DNA from: Microbacterium sp.
Lineage (GTDB): Bacteria; Actinomycetota; Actinomycetes; Actinomycetales; Microbacteriaceae
Assembly (NCBI RefSeq): GCF_011620665.1
Contig: NZ_WOYQ01000021.1
Coordinates: 20,964 to 84,963 of the forward strand
DNA: 64,000 nucleotides
Reading direction: 5' to 3'
Part shown: positions 42,734-51,167 of the stretch, piece after piece
Layout: each line of letters begins with the position of its first letter
Position numbering within the stretch: the stretch's first letter is position 1
Notes under the pieces: model-generated
Database searches by the model: none
What the model was told of the DNA's origin: nothing
What the model saw: only the letters and a program-made list of their open reading frames with translations
Made by a program: the position numbers and the translations under genes

Positions 42734-43440
42734 GCGTTCCGGGAACGCTCAATTTCCGCGACATCGGGGGGTTGCCCGCCGGCGCGTCCGTCACCCGCGA
42801 CGGCGTCCTCTTCCGCTCGGGGAACCTCGCCCGGCTCGAGGCGGACGGTCGCGACGCGCTGACGGCTCTGGGTCTGCGCCGCATCGTGGACCTGCGCGAG
42901 GACGACGAGCTGATTCGCGACCCGAGCCGGATCGACGGGCTCGAGATCGATACGGTGCGGGCGCCGCTCTTCCTCGGATCCGCAGCATCGTTCTTCGCCC
43001 ATGACGTGTCGCTCGCCGATATGTACCGGGGGCTCGTCGAGGGTGCGGCCGATCGCATCGTCGACGTGGTGCGCGCGGTCCTGGTCGATCAGCCCGTGCT
43101 CGTGCACTGCACGGTCGGCAAGGATCGAACGGGTGTGACGGTCGCCCTCATCCTCGCCGCGGTCGGCGTCGATGAAGAGGCGGTCATCGCCGACTATGCG
43201 CTGACCGAGACCCTGCTCCCTGCCGAACGCAACGAGAGCGTCGTGTCGTTCCTTCGACGACTGCATCCGGACGCCGTCCACCTCGAGGATCTCGCCACAC
43301 GATCACCGGCGCCGGTGATGCGGGGGATGCTCGCCGACCTGAGCGATCGGTACGGTGCACCCGTCGAGTATCTGCGCGCTCATGGTCTCAGTGATGCCGA
43401 GATCGTCGAGCTGCGACGGGTGCTCCTGCGGGTCCCCTGA
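42730..43440 (+). CDS. Tyrosine-protein phosphatase (PtpB-like)
   Basis: 236 residues. The catalytic P-loop HCTVGKDRTG (Cys nucleophile, Arg) carries the K-D-R variation of PtpB-type, dual-specific or lipid-active phosphatases. The N-terminal FRDIGG motif is the other marker. GTG 42730 overlaps the upstream stop. It may act on phosphotyrosine proteins or phosphoinositides; no kinase partner is nearby. Confidence 0.88.
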   Translation: MSVPGTLNFRDIGGLPAGASVTRDGVLFRSGNLARLEADGRDALTALGLRRIVDLREDDELIRDPSRIDGLEIDTVRAPLFLGSAASFFAHDVSLADMYRGLVEGAADRIVDVVRAVLVDQPVLVHCTVGKDRTGVTVALILAAVGVDEEAVIADYALTETLLPAERNESVVSFLRRLHPDAVHLEDLATRSPAPVMRGMLADLSDRYGAPVEYLRAHGLSDAEIVELRRVLLRVP

Positions 43441-43469
43441 GACATCGTGATCAGCGAGTTGACCTCGGA

Positions 43470-43910
43470 TCACCGGATGTAGTTGCCGTCCTCCAGGCCC
43501 GCCAGGATCTCGAACCGATTCGTCAACGGATTGCGCCCGGCGAGCAGGTAGAGGATCGGCATCAGGAACCCGTAGCGACGCCACTGGCGTGCATGGACCG
43601 CTTCGTGCCGCAGCACGGCGTCGCTGACCTGGGCGTCGCCGGTGAGAAAGCAGCCGCCCACGCAGACGCCGCCGCGACCGAACGTCCAGTTCGGCATGCC
43701 GGCGAAGACCCAGAGCCCCGCACGGCGCTCGACGCGGCCGGTCGACCACAGTGACCCCCAAACCCAGCCGACCGATGTGCCCCACCAGCAGCCGACGCGG
43801 CTGAAGGAGGAGTCCAGCAGGAAGGCGGGGATGAGGGCATCCACCCTCGCGCCACGCACGACCGCACGCTGCGCACGTTCCCGCCAGCCGGTGGGGGGCG
43901 TGACGCTCAC
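43470..43910 (-). CDS. Small HExxH-motif protein (often annotated as Fe-S oxidoreductase)
   Basis: 146 residues. RHEAVHARQWRRYG holds an HExxH zinc-type motif (102-106), with E134 in NRFEILAG as a possible third ligand. WWGTSVGWVWGSLW and FAGMPNWTFGRGG are Trp-rich; C41, C83 and C87 are the only cysteines and do not form an Fe-S motif, so the common Fe-S annotation is not supported. No clear signal peptide. GTG 43910 overlaps the stop of the arginase-like gene (GTGA). Proteolytic function is possible but untested. Confidence 0.65.
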   Translation of the reverse strand: MSVTPPTGWRERAQRAVVRGARVDALIPAFLLDSSFSRVGCWWGTSVGWVWGSLWSTGRVERRAGLWVFAGMPNWTFGRGGVCVGGCFLTGDAQVSDAVLRHEAVHARQWRRYGFLMPILYLLAGRNPLTNRFEILAGLEDGNYIR

Positions 43911-44716
43911 TTGAGCGCGCCCAGAACGCGGAGGATCGTGCCGAGGTCGTCGATGGCCGCGGCGGGAGAGGAGGGCGCGAATCCCGCGATCGATGCACCC
44001 GCCAATCGGGCTTCGCCGCGGACCGCGGCGATCGCGGCGGTGAGCTGCTCGAGAGACAAGCCGAAAGGCACCGGGAGCGCGAGTCCATCGAGGACCGCGG
44101 GATCGAGCACATCCAGGTCCACGTGGATGTAGATCGACGCGGCGCCCGTTGCGGCCACGGCCGCGACGAGCGGGGCCGGGTCGGCGAGTTCTGGGATGGT
44201 CAGTGCGCGCAGGCCCGATCCGCTGATGAACTCCCATTCCGCGTCGTCGAACTCGCGGGCGCCCGCGAGGATGACACGACTCTGCGTCACTCCGCCGGAC
44301 GGCAGATCGATGGGCTCGAAGGTCGCGCGCAGCGCCATGCCGGCCACGGCGCCGGAGGGGCTGGACTCCGGCGAATGGAGGTCGGCGTGCGCGTCGAACC
44401 AGATCACCGCGAGATCATCGTGATGCAGCGCGGCGTGTGCGATCGCCGGGATGGCGATCCCGCAGTCACCGCCGACGACGACGGCCGGCTCGTCCGAGCC
44501 GGCGAGGGTGTGCGTGACGGTCTCGGCGACGCGGTGCACCGCGCTGAACCGGCGGATGTCGGTCCCGAGCGGTTCGCCCGCCTCGATCGGCACCTTGACC
44601 CGAGTCGTCGCTGCTCGCGGCAGGTCTCCGGCGATCGCTTCGGCGCCGTCGATCAAGTGCATGGCTCGCGCGGAGGGGGAGCCCTGCCACTGGGGAACCA
44701 CAAGGTAACGCGTCAC
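43907..44716 (-). CDS. Arginase/ureohydrolase-family protein
   Basis: 269 residues. Metal-binding motifs: VVGGDCGIA (82-88), WFDAHADLHSPESSPSG (108 on) and HVDLDVLDP. The usual GGDH is GGDC, so one manganese ligand His is replaced by Cys85; other ligands (D108, H110, D112 and the DxD pair) are kept. It could hydrolyse arginine, agmatine or a formimino compound, or act on something else. GTG 44716 (VTRYLVVPQWQGSPS) has GAGAGG 8 nt upstream. It is followed by the HExxH gene. Confidence 0.8.
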   Translation of the reverse strand: MTRYLVVPQWQGSPSARAMHLIDGAEAIAGDLPRAATTRVKVPIEAGEPLGTDIRRFSAVHRVAETVTHTLAGSDEPAVVVGGDCGIAIPAIAHAALHHDDLAVIWFDAHADLHSPESSPSGAVAGMALRATFEPIDLPSGGVTQSRVILAGAREFDDAEWEFISGSGLRALTIPELADPAPLVAAVAATGAASIYIHVDLDVLDPAVLDGLALPVPFGLSLEQLTAAIAAVRGEARLAGASIAGFAPSSPAAAIDDLGTILRVLGALK

Positions 44717-44754
44717 GGGTCCATCCTCTCGCGCGGCGGGCGTCCGCCGTCGTC

Positions 44755-44784
44755 GCGGCGCCGGTTCGGCGATCCCGGCGCCGC
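44755..44784 (-). terminator. Hairpin after pspA
   Basis: GCGGCGCCGG and CCGGCGCCGC form a perfect 10-bp stem with a 10-nt loop, 12 nt beyond the pspA stop. It likely separates or attenuates transcription into the arginase-like gene. Confidence 0.6.
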
Positions 44785-44796
44785 GCATCGCCGGCC

Positions 44797-45534
44797 TTAC
44801 TGCTCGATCGCCGCCGAGCTCACTCCGCCGGCCTTCAGAGCGGCCAGGCGCGCCTCGACCTCGGTGAGTTCGCCGACATCCTCGAGTGACGAGAACTGCG
44901 CATCGAGGCTCGACGCCGCGATCTCGGCCTTGCCGGCGGCAAGGGCTTCCTGGCGGCGGACCTTGTCCTCGAAACGCCCGAGTTCGCTCGTGGGGTCGAG
45001 CACGTCGATCGACTTGACTGCGTCGTGGACCTTGTTCTGCGCCTCGGCCGACTTCGCGCGAGCCAGCAGCTCGGAGCGCTTCGCCCGGAGCTCCTCGAGC
45101 TTGCCCTTCATGCCGTTGAGGCCGTCCTTGAGCTTGTCGACGACCTCGGTCTGCGCGGCGATCGAGGGCGCGAGCGCGCGGGCCTCGTTCTCCTCGCTGA
45201 TCTGTCGCTGCAGCGCGATCTTGGCGAGGTTGTCGAACTTGTCCGCGTCGACCGTGTGGCCGGCGACCCGCAGCTCGTCGGCCTTCTTGCTGGCGGCGAG
45301 GGCCTTGCTGCCCCATTCGGTGGCGGCCTTGACGTCTTCCTCGTGATCACGTTCGAGGAGCCGGAGGTTGCCGATCGTCTCGGCGATGGCCGACTCCGCA
45401 TCCGCGATGTTGTTGGTATAGTCGCGCACGAGCTGGTCGAGCATCTTCTGCGGGTCCTCCGCGGAATCGAGCATGCCGTTGATGTTCGCCTTCATGAGCG
45501 TCGAGATGCGACCGAAAATGGACTGCTTTGCCAT
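44797..45534 (-). CDS. pspA: PspA/IM30 (Vipp1) family membrane-stress protein
   Basis: 245 residues, almost entirely helical: amphipathic N-terminus KQSIFGRISTLMKANINGMLDSAEDPQKMLDQLVRDYTNNI, long coiled coil, and a C-terminal helix. PspA family proteins form ESCRT-III-like rods and rings on stressed membranes. ATG 45534 has AAAGGAA 5 nt upstream; the track ORF adds 17 residues. It lies 71 nt downstream of the TPM-domain gene on the same strand, an association seen in other bacteria. Confidence 0.93.
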   Translation of the reverse strand: MAKQSIFGRISTLMKANINGMLDSAEDPQKMLDQLVRDYTNNIADAESAIAETIGNLRLLERDHEEDVKAATEWGSKALAASKKADELRVAGHTVDADKFDNLAKIALQRQISEENEARALAPSIAAQTEVVDKLKDGLNGMKGKLEELRAKRSELLARAKSAEAQNKVHDAVKSIDVLDPTSELGRFEDKVRRQEALAAGKAEIAASSLDAQFSSLEDVGELTEVEARLAALKAGGVSSAAIEQ

Positions 45535-45605
45535 CGGTGTTCCTTTTCTTTCGAGTGGATGGGAGTGTCCGGCGGATGCCGGCATCGGAGGCGGGCTGCC
45601 GGTGA

Positions 45606-47624
45606 TCAGAAGCGTCCTCCTCCGCGGCGACCGCGCGTGCCGCCTCCGCCGAAGCTGCCGGGGCCAGGGCTGCGACCGCCGCCGCCGCCTCCGCCCCCGA
45701 ATATGCTGCCGCCGCCTCCTCCGAACATGCCGCCCGAGCTGCGACCGCCGCCGCCGAGCAGCGAGTTGATGAGGATTCCGCCGAGCACGGCGTTCATCAT
45801 GCTGCCGCCACTGCCACTGTTGCCACCCGATCCGCCGCCCTGGAAGGCGCCGACGTCGTTCTGCGCGTACTGGATGGCTTGTGCTGCGAGGTCGTTCGCC
45901 CGCTGCGCGTGCGTCAGGGCCTGCGCGGGGTCGCTCTGCTGCAGCTGGCGGGCCTGGATGAGCGACGTTTCCGCTTCGGCCAGCCGGGTGCGGGCCCGGG
46001 CGCCGATCGCGCCACGGCGAGAAGTGATGAAATCCTCCGCGGACGAGACCTGACCCTGCGCCTGAGTGAGGAGCATGCCGAGCTGCTGAGTCGCGCGCTC
46101 CGCTTTCTGCCGGCTGTCGCGGACACCGTCGAGCAGAGCGTCGATCTGCTCGTTCGCGCGGGTGAGGCCCTCCAGCGCGTGCAGCGGCCGTCGCGCCGTT
46201 CCGGCGAGCAGAGCGCGGCCTGCGTCGACCTGCTGACGCGTTGCCGCGATCACGGGGGCGAGCCGTCCGTCGGGATCGGGGAGTGCGCCGGCCGAGGCGA
46301 GATCGGTGTCGATGTCGGCGAGCAGGCGGGCCGCGTCCTGATCGCCCTGCGCGAGATCGGCACCGAGCTTGTCGACGGCATCCTGGAGTCGCTTCGCCTC
46401 GGCGATCGCGTCTTCGGCGGCACGGATGCCGACCGCGGCGCGCGCGCCGTCGCCGGCGCCGATGGCCGACTGGGCTGCGCGCAGCTGCTCGTCGGCGAAG
46501 CTCAGCAGCTGCGCCGCTTGGTCGGGGTTGTCGGCGACCGTGGCGAGCGCTTCGGGCGCGTAGCTCTGCGCAAGAGCCGTCAGGCGGGGGCCGACGCCGT
46601 CGTGCGCATCGGCGACTGTGGCGTGCAGCGCCTGGACGCGACCGAGCGCCTCAGGCGCGTTCTGCTCGAGCTTGCGCAGCTCATCGAATGCCTCCGCCTT
46701 CTCATCGAGCTCGTGGTTGGCGTGCGCGCACAGTTCGAGGATCTGGGCGTTCCACTGGCGCGCTGCGTCCTCGGAGTCGGGGACGTCGTCGTCGAGCTGC
46801 TGACGGAGGGCGAACGCCCGGCTCAGGTCCTCTTTCGCGTGTGCGATGGCCGTGTGGAACTCGGCCGCCGCCTCGGCGCCGAACTGCGCCTCGGCGAACC
46901 CGAGTTCCTGTTCGCTGGTCCTGACCGCGTCGTCGGTGTCGACGAGGGCCGAAGCAGCGCGCCGCGCGAGATCGGCGGGTGACAGCTGGCTGAGCTCGTC
47001 GGGCGCTGACACGGCGCCGGCGCGCACGGGGATCGTCGCCTTTCGGCGCGAGCGGACCACGAGCCACACGACGAGCGCGGCGAGCGCCACGAGTACGAGG
47101 ATCAGCAGAGCGGGCAGGAAGGAGCTTCCCGATTCTGTCCCTCCGATCCCGCCGCCGACCGCGCTCTCGAGTCCATCGGCGGCCGCTGTCGCTGCTCCCG
47201 CCCAGTTCTCTTCGCGCAGCTCGGGCAGGATCTGCTGCTGCTCGATCGCGGACAGCCGGTCGGAACTGACCGGGCCGGCGGTGTCGCCCGAGAGATAGAA
47301 CTGACGGCCGCCGGTGGCGATCGCGAGCAGATACTGCGTAGGGCCGAGCCCGTTGCTGCGCGCTGTCTGGTTGGCCCACTCCTCCGGATCGCTCGGATTG
47401 GTGAACTGGTCCACATACACGACCCAGAGGTCGATGCCGGAGGAGGCAGCCGCGCTCAGGCGCTCCTGAACCGACGCCTCCTGCGCCGCAGTCAGGGCGT
47501 CGGACTGATCCAGCACTCGCGAACTCGCCAAGGCGACCGGGTCCGCCGCGATCGCTGATGCCGCGCCCCCGCCCAAGACGATCGCGGCGGCTGCGACCAC
47601 TGCGAGAGGCCAGTGCGCACGCAT
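45606..47624 (-). CDS. TPM domain-containing membrane protein
   Basis: 672 residues. Signal peptide (LAVVAAAAIVLGGGAASAIA), extracytoplasmic TPM domain (about 30-155, VLDQSDALTAAQEASVQERL ... LAIATGGRQFYLSGD), a membrane helix LPALLILVLVALAALVVWLVV, then a long helical cytoplasmic region and a glycine-rich tail. Upstream of pspA, this domain set is known from PspA-linked loci. ATG 47624 has AAAGGA 7 nt upstream. The cytoplasmic region is closely mirrored by the protein at 1324-2664. Confidence 0.88.
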   Translation of the reverse strand: MRAHWPLAVVAAAAIVLGGGAASAIAADPVALASSRVLDQSDALTAAQEASVQERLSAAASSGIDLWVVYVDQFTNPSDPEEWANQTARSNGLGPTQYLLAIATGGRQFYLSGDTAGPVSSDRLSAIEQQQILPELREENWAGAATAAADGLESAVGGGIGGTESGSSFLPALLILVLVALAALVVWLVVRSRRKATIPVRAGAVSAPDELSQLSPADLARRAASALVDTDDAVRTSEQELGFAEAQFGAEAAAEFHTAIAHAKEDLSRAFALRQQLDDDVPDSEDAARQWNAQILELCAHANHELDEKAEAFDELRKLEQNAPEALGRVQALHATVADAHDGVGPRLTALAQSYAPEALATVADNPDQAAQLLSFADEQLRAAQSAIGAGDGARAAVGIRAAEDAIAEAKRLQDAVDKLGADLAQGDQDAARLLADIDTDLASAGALPDPDGRLAPVIAATRQQVDAGRALLAGTARRPLHALEGLTRANEQIDALLDGVRDSRQKAERATQQLGMLLTQAQGQVSSAEDFITSRRGAIGARARTRLAEAETSLIQARQLQQSDPAQALTHAQRANDLAAQAIQYAQNDVGAFQGGGSGGNSGSGGSMMNAVLGGILINSLLGGGGRSSGGMFGGGGGSIFGGGGGGGGRSPGPGSFGGGGTRGRRGGGRF

Positions 47625-47669
47625 GGCGGTCCTTTCCTCCACGGGGACACCGGAACCCTCCCCGGGACC

Positions 47670-47675
47670 ACCCTA
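47670..47675 (-). promoter_or_regulatory. Candidate -10 element (TAGGGT) of the TPM-pspA operon
   Basis: TAGGGT on the minus strand about 45 nt before ATG 47624, giving a leader near 40 nt with a GGAGGAAAGGA site. No clear -35. Confidence 0.4.
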
Positions 47676-47780
47676 TTCGCCGTCGTGCAGGAGTAGAAGT
47701 CCTCGGCGCGCACGCCGATCTCGCGCGCAGGATCGATCCGAGACGCCGAGTCGCTCCCGCCGTCTCGGCGCCAGACGGGC

Positions 47781-47786
47781 TAGGTT
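47781..47786 (+). promoter_or_regulatory. -10 element (TAGGTT) of the DUF3097 gene
   Basis: TAGGTT lies 17 nt before ATG 47804. A short leader with GGGGGA follows, so this gene is leadered. Confidence 0.45.
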
Positions 47787-47803
47787 GACGGATCGGGGGA
47801 GTG

Positions 47804-48673
47804 ATGGAAGACAGGTACGGCGGAGACGTGCTGGCTCGCGGGTGGCGCGACGCCGGGCGGCGCACGGTGCCGGAGATCCCCGCCGAGCGGCAGCTCGTCG
47901 TCGAAGTGGCGGCAGACGGATTCTGCGGCGCGATCACGCGTGTGGACTCCGGCGCCGTCGAGCTCGAGGACCGACTCGGTCGACGACGCCTCTTTCCGCT
48001 CGGAGGGGGGTTCCTCATCGACGGAAGGGCGGTCGTCCTGGTCGTCCCGAGGTCCGCCGCCTCCACCCCGCCGGCGGCGCGGACGGCATCCGGGTCGTTC
48101 GCCGTCCCGGAGGCACGCGCGCGGGTCGCCCGAGGCTCGCGGATCCTCGTCGAGGGGCGCCACGATGCCGAGCTGGTCGAGAAGGTGTGGGGCGACGATC
48201 TGCGGGAAGAGGGCGTCGTCGTCGAGTACCTCCGGGGTGTCGATCTCCTGGCCGCGGCCCTCGATGACGAGCCGCCCGGACCGGACCGCCGCTACGGGGT
48301 GCTGGTCGACCATCTCGTCGTCGGATCGAAGGAATCGCGGATCGCGCAGGAAGTCGCGCGCGGACCGCACGCGGACTACGTGCGTGTCGTCGGGCATCCC
48401 CACATCGATGTCTGGCAGTGCGTCAACCCGCAGGCGCTCGGTATCGCGGCCTGGCCCGACGTGCCCCGGGGAATCGAGTGGAAGGCCGGCGTGAGTCGCG
48501 CGCTCGGCTGGCCGGCGCGCGATCACGCCGACCTGGCGCGCACCTGGCAGCGCATTCTCCGCTCGGTCCGCAGCTACCGTGATCTCGACCCGGCGCTCCT
48601 CGGCCGCGTCGAGGAGCTGATCGATTTCGTCACGCAGGAGGGGTCCGGCGGCTCCGCGGGTGCATTCCGATAG
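47804..48673 (+). CDS. DUF3097 family protein
   Basis: 289 residues. The family is actinobacterial. A Toprim-like segment ILVEGRHDAELVEKVWGDDLREEGVVVEYLRG (about 123-154) with a following DHLVVGSKESRI suggests a phosphotransfer or nucleic-acid-related fold. Function unknown. ATG 47804 is preferred to GTG 47801, which directly abuts the GGGGGA site. Its stop TAG is the start of the trmB -10 element. Confidence 0.82.
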   Translation: MEDRYGGDVLARGWRDAGRRTVPEIPAERQLVVEVAADGFCGAITRVDSGAVELEDRLGRRRLFPLGGGFLIDGRAVVLVVPRSAASTPPAARTASGSFAVPEARARVARGSRILVEGRHDAELVEKVWGDDLREEGVVVEYLRGVDLLAAALDDEPPGPDRRYGVLVDHLVVGSKESRIAQEVARGPHADYVRVVGHPHIDVWQCVNPQALGIAAWPDVPRGIEWKAGVSRALGWPARDHADLARTWQRILRSVRSYRDLDPALLGRVEELIDFVTQEGSGGSAGAFR

Positions 48674-48676
48674 CCT
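48671..48676 (+). promoter_or_regulatory. Leaderless -10 element (TAGCCT) of trmB, embedded in the upstream stop
   Basis: The TAG is the DUF3097 stop; the hexamer ends 6 nt before ATG 48683. No ribosome binding site is present. Confidence 0.6.
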
Positions 48677-48682
48677 GGACGG

Positions 48683-49432
48683 ATGCCGCTTCCGGACGTT
48701 CCCGAACCACCGATCGGGCCGCGGTTCCGCAGCGATCCCGTCTCGTTCGTGCGGCGCAGCGGACGCATGACCGACGGGCAGGAGCGGGCGTGGGAGGAGC
48801 TCGCCCCCTTCTACGTCATCCCGGTTGAACGAGACGAGGCGGTCACCAGCATCCGCCCCGGTACCGCCATCTCGCCCGAGGCCGTTTTCGGGAGGCCGGC
48901 GCCGCTGATCGTCGAGATCGGATCCGGGCAGGGCCATGCGATCGTGCACGCGGCGGGCACTCATCCGGATGCCGATTTCCTCGCCGTCGAGGTCTTCGTC
49001 GCCGGCCTCGCGCGCACGATGCGCGACGCCGATCGCGCCGATGTCCGCAACCTCCGGCTCGTGGAAGGCAATGCCCCCGAGGTGCTGCAGCACCTGCTCC
49101 CGGCGGAATCCGTCGATGAGCTGTGGATCTTCTTCCCCGACCCGTGGCACAAGTCCAAGCACACCAAGCGCCGGCTGATCGCGCCGCCGTTCCCCTCGCT
49201 CGCGGCGCGCGTGCTGCGCGATGGCGGCCTGCTCCGGCTGGCGACGGACTGGGAGGACTACGCCCTCCAGATGCGTCAGGTGCTGGACGCGGCGGACGAC
49301 CTCGTGCCGGTGTTCGGCGGCGAATGGGCCGAGCGATTCGACGGTCGCACGATGACGGCATTCGAACGCAAGGGGCTCGCTCAGGGACGCCAGATCCGCG
49401 ATCTCACCTACCGGCGCTCGCCCCGACGCTGA
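48683..49432 (+). CDS. trmB: tRNA (guanine-N7-)-methyltransferase
   Basis: 249 residues, class I methyltransferase. The SAM motif is LIVEIGSGQGHAIVHAA, and the family signature FPDPWHKSKHTKRRL contains the catalytic Asp and the tRNA-binding Lys/Arg cluster. It makes m7G46 in the tRNA variable loop. Its N-terminal 50 residues form a variable extension. ATG 48683 is fixed by TAGCCT 6 nt upstream. Confidence 0.95.
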   Translation: MPLPDVPEPPIGPRFRSDPVSFVRRSGRMTDGQERAWEELAPFYVIPVERDEAVTSIRPGTAISPEAVFGRPAPLIVEIGSGQGHAIVHAAGTHPDADFLAVEVFVAGLARTMRDADRADVRNLRLVEGNAPEVLQHLLPAESVDELWIFFPDPWHKSKHTKRRLIAPPFPSLAARVLRDGGLLRLATDWEDYALQMRQVLDAADDLVPVFGGEWAERFDGRTMTAFERKGLAQGRQIRDLTYRRSPRR

Positions 49433-49457
49433 CAGGGGGGTTCGCGGGTCAGGACAC

Positions 49458-49805
49458 TCAGCCGACGTAGACCCACGCCGACCGGCCGCTGCCGAGCGTG
49501 ACACGTTCGCGATGGTACAAGGGCACCTCGTACTCGTCGGCTGCTTCGATCTCCGCAAACGTGACGTGCAGGACCTTGCCGAGGACCTTGTCGACGGCAT
49601 TGCCCGTGTGCCGGATCATGGGGTGAACGGAGAGTCCCGAAACATCCACGATCCGGTGATCGGTGATCTCGGTGTAGTCGGTCGTGTACCCGGGGAGCGT
49701 GTCGCCCTCGCCCGCGACGATGTGCCCGAACGTGTCGAGCTGCACCTCGGCGAACTGCAATGTGCCGTAGGTGAACAACAGCTGATCGACCGATCCACCG
49801 CTCAC
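49458..49805 (-). CDS. Gamma-glutamylcyclotransferase (AIG2)-like protein
   Basis: 115 residues. The BtrG/AIG2-type substrate loop is FTYGTLQFAEVQ near the N-terminus, and EYEVPLYHRERVTLGSGRSAWVYV ends the beta-barrel. The usual catalytic Glu is likely in the EIEAADEYEV stretch. It may act on gamma-glutamyl amines; substrate unknown. GTG 49805 has TAGCCT 6 nt upstream. Confidence 0.82.
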   Translation of the reverse strand: MSGGSVDQLLFTYGTLQFAEVQLDTFGHIVAGEGDTLPGYTTDYTEITDHRIVDVSGLSVHPMIRHTGNAVDKVLGKVLHVTFAEIEAADEYEVPLYHRERVTLGSGRSAWVYVG

Positions 49806-49811
49806 CCCTCC

Positions 49812-49817
49812 AGGCTA
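49812..49817 (-). promoter_or_regulatory. Leaderless -10 element (TAGCCT)
   Basis: TAGCCT on the minus strand ends 6 nt before GTG 49805. GGAGGG lies between them but too close to act as a Shine-Dalgarno site. Confidence 0.6.
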
Positions 49818-49832
49818 CCCGCGCGGCCCGTC

Positions 49833-51104
49833 TCAGCCCAGCAGCGCTTGCGCGATCGCGAAGATCGCGAGCCCCGCGAGTGCACCCACGACCGTGCCGT
49901 TCAGGCGAATGTACTGGAGGTCGCGGCCCACCATCAGCTCGATCTTCTCGGTGGTCTCGGCGGGATCCCACTTCTCGACGGTGTCGGTGATGATCGACGC
50001 GATGTCGTGCCGGTAGCGGTCGACCAGGAACACCGAGGCGTCGCCGATGCGGTCATCGACGCGCCGCTGGAGGGCGGCGTCGCTCGCCAATCGCGAGCCC
50101 ACCTCAGCGAGCGCGGCGGTGACGCGCCGCCGCAGGGGGCTCTCCGGGTCGTCGAGCGAGCGCAGAAGCCCCGCTTTCGCGGTGTTCCAGGCTTCGGTCG
50201 CAAGCGCCTGGACCCGCGGACTGTCGAACACGGCGCTCTTGGACTCCTCCAGGCGCGCGATCGTGGTGGGATCCTGCTGGAGGTTCTCGGCGAGTCGCGC
50301 GAGGTATCCGTCGATCGCGATCCGCGCGGGGTGGTGCGGATCGGCTTGGACGGACGACGCGAATTTGATCGCCTCGTTGTAGACCGTGTCGTCGACGAGC
50401 CGCATCGCCACCGAGGGAACCCAGGAGGGCAGTCGGCGTGAGACCAGGCCGCTGAACGAGTCGCGGTTGGCCCGCAGCCACGTCGCGATCGAGTCGATCC
50501 CGAGGTCGACGGCGCCCCGGTGGGCATCGGCCTCGACGACCCGCTCCAGCCATCCGCCCAAGGTCGGCGACCAGGAGGGGCCGACCAGATGCTCGCGCGC
50601 GAGGTCGGCGATGAGGTCCTGCACCTCGTCATCACTGAGTGCGGTCAGTATGCCTCCTGCGATCGTGGAGGCTTCCCGCGCCACGGTCTCGGCGTGTGCG
50701 GGATCACGCAGCCATTCGCCGGCCGTCGCGGCGATGGCGGTCGATTCGAGTTTCGCGCGCACGACCGATCCCTCCAGGAAGTTCGTCTCCACGAACTCGC
50801 CGAGAGTGCTTCCGATCTCGTCTTTGCGGCGCGGGATGATCGCGGTGTGCGGAATCGGGATCCCGAGCGGATGCCGGAAGAGCGCCGTCACGGCGAACCA
50901 GTCCGCGAGGGCACCGACCATGCCGCCTTCCGCTGCGGCCCGGACGTACGACATCCACGGATACTGCTCCTGCATCAGGAAGGCGATGACGAACACCACC
51001 GCCATGACGATCAGTCCGCCGAGCGCAACGGTCTTCATGACGCGGAGCGCACGGCGACGCTCCTGATCGGCGGGGCTGAGGAGATCGGTCGGCGTGCGGG
51101 GCAT
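49833..51104 (-). CDS. DUF445 domain-containing membrane protein
   Basis: 423 residues. Helix 1 is VALGGLIVMAVVFVIAFLM. The family signature AAAEGGMVGALADWFAVTALFRHPLGIPIPHTAIIPRRKDEIG follows. A long helical cytoplasmic region ends with a C-terminal helix VVGALAGLAIFAIAQALLG. Function unknown; DUF445 proteins are linked to membrane organisation. ATG 51104 has CACCAT 6 nt upstream. Divergent from the CsoR/RcnR-type repressor. Confidence 0.87.
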   Translation of the reverse strand: MPRTPTDLLSPADQERRRALRVMKTVALGGLIVMAVVFVIAFLMQEQYPWMSYVRAAAEGGMVGALADWFAVTALFRHPLGIPIPHTAIIPRRKDEIGSTLGEFVETNFLEGSVVRAKLESTAIAATAGEWLRDPAHAETVAREASTIAGGILTALSDDEVQDLIADLAREHLVGPSWSPTLGGWLERVVEADAHRGAVDLGIDSIATWLRANRDSFSGLVSRRLPSWVPSVAMRLVDDTVYNEAIKFASSVQADPHHPARIAIDGYLARLAENLQQDPTTIARLEESKSAVFDSPRVQALATEAWNTAKAGLLRSLDDPESPLRRRVTAALAEVGSRLASDAALQRRVDDRIGDASVFLVDRYRHDIASIITDTVEKWDPAETTEKIELMVGRDLQYIRLNGTVVGALAGLAIFAIAQALLG

Positions 51105-51110
51105 CTGGCT

Positions 51111-51116
51111 ATGGTG
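51111..51116 (-). promoter_or_regulatory. Leaderless -10-like element (CACCAT)
   Basis: CACCAT on the minus strand ends 6 nt before ATG 51104. It departs from T-first, as does the CACAAT element at 42207. Confidence 0.35.
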
Positions 51117-51155
51117 TCACGCGCGCCGCGCCTCTGCGCGCGGACTCTCGGCGCG

Positions 51156-51161
51156 TAGTCT
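51156..51161 (+). promoter_or_regulatory. Leaderless -10 element (TAGTCT) of the CsoR/RcnR-type gene
   Basis: TAGTCT ends 6 nt before GTG 51168; no ribosome binding site is present. Confidence 0.6.
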
Positions 51162-51167
51162 GACTGC

